64,000 nucleotides of DNA, from assembly GCA_051294375.1 (NCBI GenBank), contig CM119264.1:26125011-26189010 (forward strand). The letters run 5' to 3'. This document shows positions 59,860 through 64,000 of this stretch, one piece after another; the stretch's first letter is position 1, and each line of letters starts with the position of its first letter. The position numbers and the translations under genes are program-made. The notes under the pieces were generated by a model, which saw only the letters and a list, made by a program, of their open reading frames with translations, was not told the DNA's origin and made no database searches. The stretch comes from Paraspadella gotoi. Taxonomy: Eukaryota; Chaetognatha.

Positions 59860-60000
59860 AGGTAAGATGGCGACGACTGTGTTTCCACCGATTGGTGAGG
59901 AAACGAGGCGCCCGATTTGCGTCCGAAAAAGGTGTTCGCTTCTTTCGAGGGGCAGACGACGTTTTTTCTGGGTTTTCGTCGCTAGGCAACGAGGGTCATC
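59860..60000 (+). promoter_or_regulatory. Candidate promoter: YY1-like, CCAAT and RFX X-box motifs
   Basis: 'aagatggcgac' at 59864-59874 is one base from the YY1 promoter motif. An inverted CCAAT box ('attgg') is at 59891-59895. 'gtcgctaggcaac' at 59978-59990 fits the RFX X-box with one mismatch. The segment is CpG-rich. The YY1-type motif also places an ATG at 59867 that opens 78 codons (MATTVFPPIGEETRRPICVR...), ending at 60103; this Arg/Gly-rich frame has no recognised family. Confidence 0.35.
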
Positions 60001-60119
60001 GGGTGGCAAATTTCGTGGCGGCCCGCGTAGGTCCGGATTTGGCGGAAAGAAAAAAAAAGGCAGTCGTGGTCGAGACTCGGCGGGTGTGGGTTTTATTGTG
60101 TGAAGAGATTGTGGTTTAG

Positions 60120-60609
60120 GTATTAAGGGTCGTGGAAATGAAATGGAAACTGGAAAGTGATAGACCAAGAAAACAAGAAAACAAAGAGTTGGACACGAAG
60201 AATTAGGAAAGAGGGTCATTTGTGGTAGGCTGTGACTTGACAAATACGGAAAGATAGCCAAGAAAACTAAAACAAACAAAGAATACTACATATATATGCC
60301 ATTAAAATACAAATGAACAAATGAAAAGGTACTTTATGAAAAAAATAAAAGCAAACGGGTAAATTGGAAATCGAAATTTCGCTTCGTTACCCAAGAGTTG
60401 AGAGTCAAAAATCCTCAAGGAAAAGAGGAAAAATCTCTTAAGCCTAAATGGGTAATTTTTGAAAGCCCAAATGTCGTTAAGGCTTAAAATTCATGAAAGC
60501 CCAAAGTCGTAAACGAAACAAAGAAACTCGAGAAATTCAGTTTTTACGTTTTCAAAAGAGAACATCCTCGGTAAAATCTTTCTCTAAAGCCTTCTTCAAT
60601 TAGACAGGG

Positions 60610-60612
<3 letters not shown>
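60120..60612. other. A-rich DNA, no gene seen
   Basis: A-rich plus strand with a loose repeat of 'gcttaa/gcccaaatgtcgt' around 60440-60510 ('aaagcccaaa...cgt' twice). No frame is credible. Confidence 0.45.

Positions 60613-60685
<73 letters not shown>
60613..60685. repeat. (CT)n microsatellite
   Basis: About 36 pure CT units. Confidence 0.97.
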
Positions 60686-60690
<5 letters not shown>

Positions 60691-60699
60691 CTTTCTTTA

Positions 60700-61867
60700 G
60701 TACTCATTTCTTGGCTGCTGAATTTTTTTTTTTTCGCTGTCCCTTCTTTTATGGTCTTTTTTTCTTCTTTGCTTTTATCTGTTTGTCCCTCGAAACGAAT
60801 ATTCTTTCTTTCAATTTTATTGCAAATTGAACTCTCTCTCTCTGACTCTGTCTCTCTATTTTTCTTTGTCGTTTTCACGATTGCCGCCAAGTACCCAACG
60901 AAAATAACCGGGAATATGTTTCACGGCTCCATTTTTTTTTTCAGGTGTTCCACGATTGGCAGGGACGAGAAAAGAAAATTTGCATTTTTTTATTCCTTTT
61001 TTTTATTTCGTCAAAGTCGAATAAAATGCAAATATTCAAAAAATAATTTGCATAAAAGAGAGAAAAGGTGAGACTTAGAAAGACTTTGATAATATATTAT
61101 TCTCGCATAAAATTCTTTCTCTCTCTTTCGTCGTTTTGTTGAGTGATTTACTTTACCGAAACGAAATAGAAATCCCAGTCGCGGTTCAGAATTTAAAACT
61201 AAAGTGAGGAAAGCGAAAGTCTGTAAAGCTATATTTAATTTCTTTCCTTTTAAATACTTTGGCCTCGAACCCAAACCCTTCGCGTCTTGAAACGAGTATC
61301 TTTCCTTTTGCGCAACCAAGAACTCATCAAGTTAAGTAGATAAGACGCAGATACAATTTCAAGCGAAGAAGTCATCACGTTTCTCACTGAAAATTTTTAA
61401 CTTTGAGGATTTAACTTTTCAGAATTTAAAATTGTAGACGGTGAAGCTTTTAAATCGATTTTGCTTCTCGTAAAATCGGATTGAAATTAGAGGGAATTTC
61501 GCGCGGGCTGGATTCTCTCGAGCGTCGCCATTATCAAGCTTGCTTTCTAGTCTCGAATTCTTACTTTTTAGTAGGATCCGCTTATCTCTATTATATGACG
61601 AAGCTCTGACGAAAAAAGCCAGGGGTTTTTTTAATATATTCTTTTACCGGCCAATGTAGAATGATGGCAATATTGCTATTGTTAAGTTTCAAAGAAATCC
61701 GACCATAATAACCAAAATCTTTGGAAAATCCACCCCTTCCACTATGATCGAAGTGACCTTAAAAATCGGAAAAATTATACGAATGACTTTATTAGAAACC
61801 TTAATGCGTGTTATACTTGATATATATTTTTTTTCATATTTCCAAAAAGTACAAAAATGTCTTTTCC
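60700..61867. other. AT-rich DNA, no gene seen
   Basis: Includes a short CT run (60831-60857). 61590-61760 reads like dispersed-repeat sequence ('agaaatccgaccataata'). No frame is credible. Confidence 0.45.
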
Positions 61868-62527
61868 ATTTTTATCGTTATTCTCTCTCTCTCTCTCTAT
61901 CTCTCTCTTCTCTCTCTCACTCTCTCTCAGTGACCATAGCGGTTTTTATCAAACTTAACTAAAAGTGAGAGAGAGAGAGAAAGAGAGAGAAATAGAAAGA
62001 AAGAGAGAAAGAAAGAGAGAGAAATAGTTGTCTGAAGAACGAAACTACGTCATAGGAAAAGACTCAGACTATTGGACAAATTTATTTGAGAAATCATACG
62101 CTAAGCGGATTTTTCTTGAGCTTTCTCTAATTTTTTTGCCTCACAAATACGGTAAAACAAAACTTTTAAAGAGAAAAATTAATTAATTCAGTTAAGTGAG
62201 GAAGTTTATGATACTAACGTGGGTTTAAGTGATACAAGTCAAACTTTTTTAAAGCCGTGAATTTTTTTTTCATGGTAAATTTTACTTTTTAGCGAAAAAT
62301 TACTCAATGACAAATAAATTTGTCCAATAGTCTGAGTCTTTTCCTATGACGTAGTTTCGTTCTTCAGACAACTATTTCTCTCTCTTTCTTTCTCTCTTTC
62401 TTTCTATTTCTCTCTCTTTCTCTCTCTCTCACTTTTAGTTAAGTTTGATAAAAACCGCTATGGTCACTGAGAGAGAGTGAGAGAGAGAAGAGAGAGATAG
62501 AGAGAGAGAGAGAATAACGATAAAAAT
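61868..62527. repeat. Near-perfect long inverted repeat (~220-bp arms)
   Basis: The left arm 61868-62088 and right arm 62311-62527 are reverse complements that differ, by eye, only by about four bases within the CT/GA microsatellites. The arms include non-repetitive sequence such as 'accatagcggtttttatc' and 'gaaactacgtcatagg', so the match is not just microsatellite. The spacer is about 222 bases of AT-rich DNA. No clear target-site duplication is seen. Candidates are a young foldback/MITE insertion, a recent inverted duplication, or a hairpin-RNA locus. Confidence 0.9.
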
Positions 62528-62545
62528 TTTAGACAAAGCTGACCA

Positions 62546-62546
62546 G

Positions 62547-62596
<50 letters not shown>
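62546..62596. repeat. (GA)n microsatellite
   Basis: GA repeats with one AAA break, 20 bases outside the right arm of the inverted repeat. No matching CT tract lies outside the left arm. Confidence 0.93.
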
Positions 62597-62598
<2 letters not shown>

Positions 62599-62963
62599 TT
62601 GAGTATGAAGGTTGACTGACAAAAATCCGCAGTTGCTCCTTCATTCTACAGGTTTTCTTTTCCTAAATTAAAAAAAAAATCTTACTTACGGACGTAGGAA
62701 GGTTACAAACGTAAATAATTTACTTTTGTTTATCAGTTGAAAATCTCCTTTAGAAGTCCTATAGAAGGGGTATAAAAAAATTAATTCTAAAAATCATTTT
62801 GGTATTTACTCATTTTGCGGATGAAGATTTTTCCCGAATCTGACTCCCGGTTGAAAACTCCTCTTTTACTTTTACTTTAAATAAAAATTTCACCAGCATG
62901 GACTAATTCACTTTACCATGATCGTATCATATTAAAATAACCAAATAAAATGTAAAGAAAAAT
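62597..62963. other. AT-rich DNA, no gene seen
   Basis: No repeats or frames worth naming. Confidence 0.5.
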
Positions 62964-63350
62964 TTTGAGAGCCCTTCAGATATATGGCTATCGGATTCCT
63001 GAATTCGAAGTTTATTGTAAAATAACAATATATTTTAAATGCGTTTACATTGTATTCAAGTTGAGAAATCCCTTTATTTTATATATAAAAATTACATCGA
63101 AAATATTTTCCCGAGCGGACCAGTCCATTTGAATCTGATAGTTTGATATCAAAATGTTGGTTATTTGACAAGAGGAAAAAAATTTGAGCCCTTCAAATGC
63201 AACAGGATCGGAATCTAGTGTTTTTACATCTATTTTTTACCAGAATTTTTCTCAGGAGCGTTTATATTGTTTGGTAGTCAGATTTGAACAAAAGTCTCCA
63301 TTGAAAAAATTTTCCTCGATCTCTAAAAACGACGTCAGCTCCTATTTATT
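62964..63350. mobile_element. Two diverged direct units (~220-bp period)
   Basis: 'gagcccttca(g/a)at' followed by 'atcgga(t/a)tc' begins at about 62968 and 63187. Each unit later has 'gcgttta(c/t)attgt' (about 63040 and 63258) and 'aaaattttcc(t)cg' variants. Divergence is high. Probably a dispersed AT-rich repeat. Confidence 0.5.
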
Positions 63351-63364
63351 ATTTTTTTAGTCGA

Positions 63365-64000
63365 ATCTGCTTATAAGCAGATCCAGACTCTATAATTCAC
63401 TTTGTCGATCCTTCGGTCCGTTGGATGGATGGATTGGAATGAAATTTTGTATGTGGTTAGGGGAAGTGTGTGATTGAGCAGGATTATGAAAATTCGATGG
63501 AATCTGTGTGAGTGGAAATGAGTTTAAATGGAAAAAACAAAAAAAATATATTTCATTATTTGAACATCAATTACTCATGATTGGATGGGGCAATTGACCT
63601 GAAATTTTGTATGTGTGCTGACTAAGCTGGAAATCAAGTTTCGATGGAATTGTTTGAGTGGAAATGAGTTTAAATTGAAAAAAAACAAAAAACCTGTTTC
63701 ACTAATTGATTATGCTTCTTTTTCTTTTTCTTATTAAATGTAAAATGCAAGACGTATAAAATGATCAAATAATTAATCAGTTAATTAATCAATTTGTCAA
63801 TTAATTAATCAATTATTAATTAATCCAGTAAATTAATCAATCAAAACAAACATTTCGGGTCAAGTTAATTAACTAAATGACAAATTAATTAATTAATTTA
63901 ATTTAACCTTGAATTAATTATTTATTAAAAAAATTTCAATTAATTATTAATTATTTAATAACGAGTGGAAGTGAGTTTAAGTGGAAAAAAAAACAAACGT
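63365..64000. mobile_element. Palindrome-headed dispersed repeat with ~150-bp units
   Basis: A perfect 18-base palindrome ATCTGCTTATAAGCAGAT (63365-63382) precedes 'cggtccgttggatgg'. Then two units share 'gaaattttgtatgtg', 'ttcgatggaat' and 'agtggaaatgagtttaaa' (about 63435-63545 and 63595-63690). A third partial unit ('gagtggaagtgagtttaa') is cut by the window end. Between units two and three is an 'aattaatt' microsatellite (63770-63960). The style is that of non-autonomous dispersed repeats. Confidence 0.6.

Overview
This is a eukaryotic, almost certainly metazoan nuclear window. It is AT-rich, with many long (CT)n/(GA)n tracts, several (ACG)n tracts, polypurine minisatellites, a satellite array, a tRNA-like SINE candidate and several inverted-repeat elements. 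The microsatellite and repeat style fits an arthropod best, but nothing seen fixes the taxon. No protein-coding gene can be supported with confidence. Nearly all longer open frames are translations of CT/GA or TTTATT-type repeats, and where a second copy of the same DNA exists most are broken by single-base indels. I found no convincing tRNA, rRNA or CRISPR.

The layout is dominated by same-orientation duplicated blocks, many meeting at N gaps of exactly 25 bases. Block A occurs at 405-3571 and 4725-7632. An inverted-repeat element (3572-4308) and a GC-rich SINE-like element (4325-4752) lie between the copies. Block Z (about 9.6 kb) occurs at 7765-17326 and 17971-27606, with a third partial copy at 17352-17905. 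Block X occurs at 28314-30194 and 39231-41009. Block Y occurs at 38109-39205 and 41010-42215. The copies differ mostly by homopolymer and microsatellite indels, with a few real substitutions and one ~45-bp indel. The simplest reading is a noisy long-read assembly in which two haplotypes were laid end to end (A-Z-X-Y, each twice). In the first X-Y path about 7.9 kb is inserted: a ~5.8-kb array of a 70-bp satellite (30195-35980) plus 2.1 kb of other sequence. The second path joins X directly to Y.

From 42.2 kb on the sequence is single-copy. It holds a GC-rich island with overlapping open frames (42240-42600), a second CpG-rich island (44380-44720), a family of convergent ~80-bp motifs (46597-47281), a 24-bp coding-like repeat (49002-49084), a 733-N gap flanked by a direct repeat, an inverted-repeat element at 53615-53870, and a strong G-quadruplex-type run (55366-55407). 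Three short stretches have promoter-type motif combinations: ETS + NRF1 near 54.2-54.3 kb, ETS + USF-type E-box near 56.93 kb, and YY1-like + CCAAT + RFX X-box near 59.87-59.99 kb. Near the end lies a near-perfect inverted repeat with ~220-bp arms (61868-62527), then dispersed AT-rich repeats.

Because genes cannot be called, no pathway or operon logic can be given. The useful content is the repeat architecture, the duplication pattern, and a few candidate promoters and small open frames.
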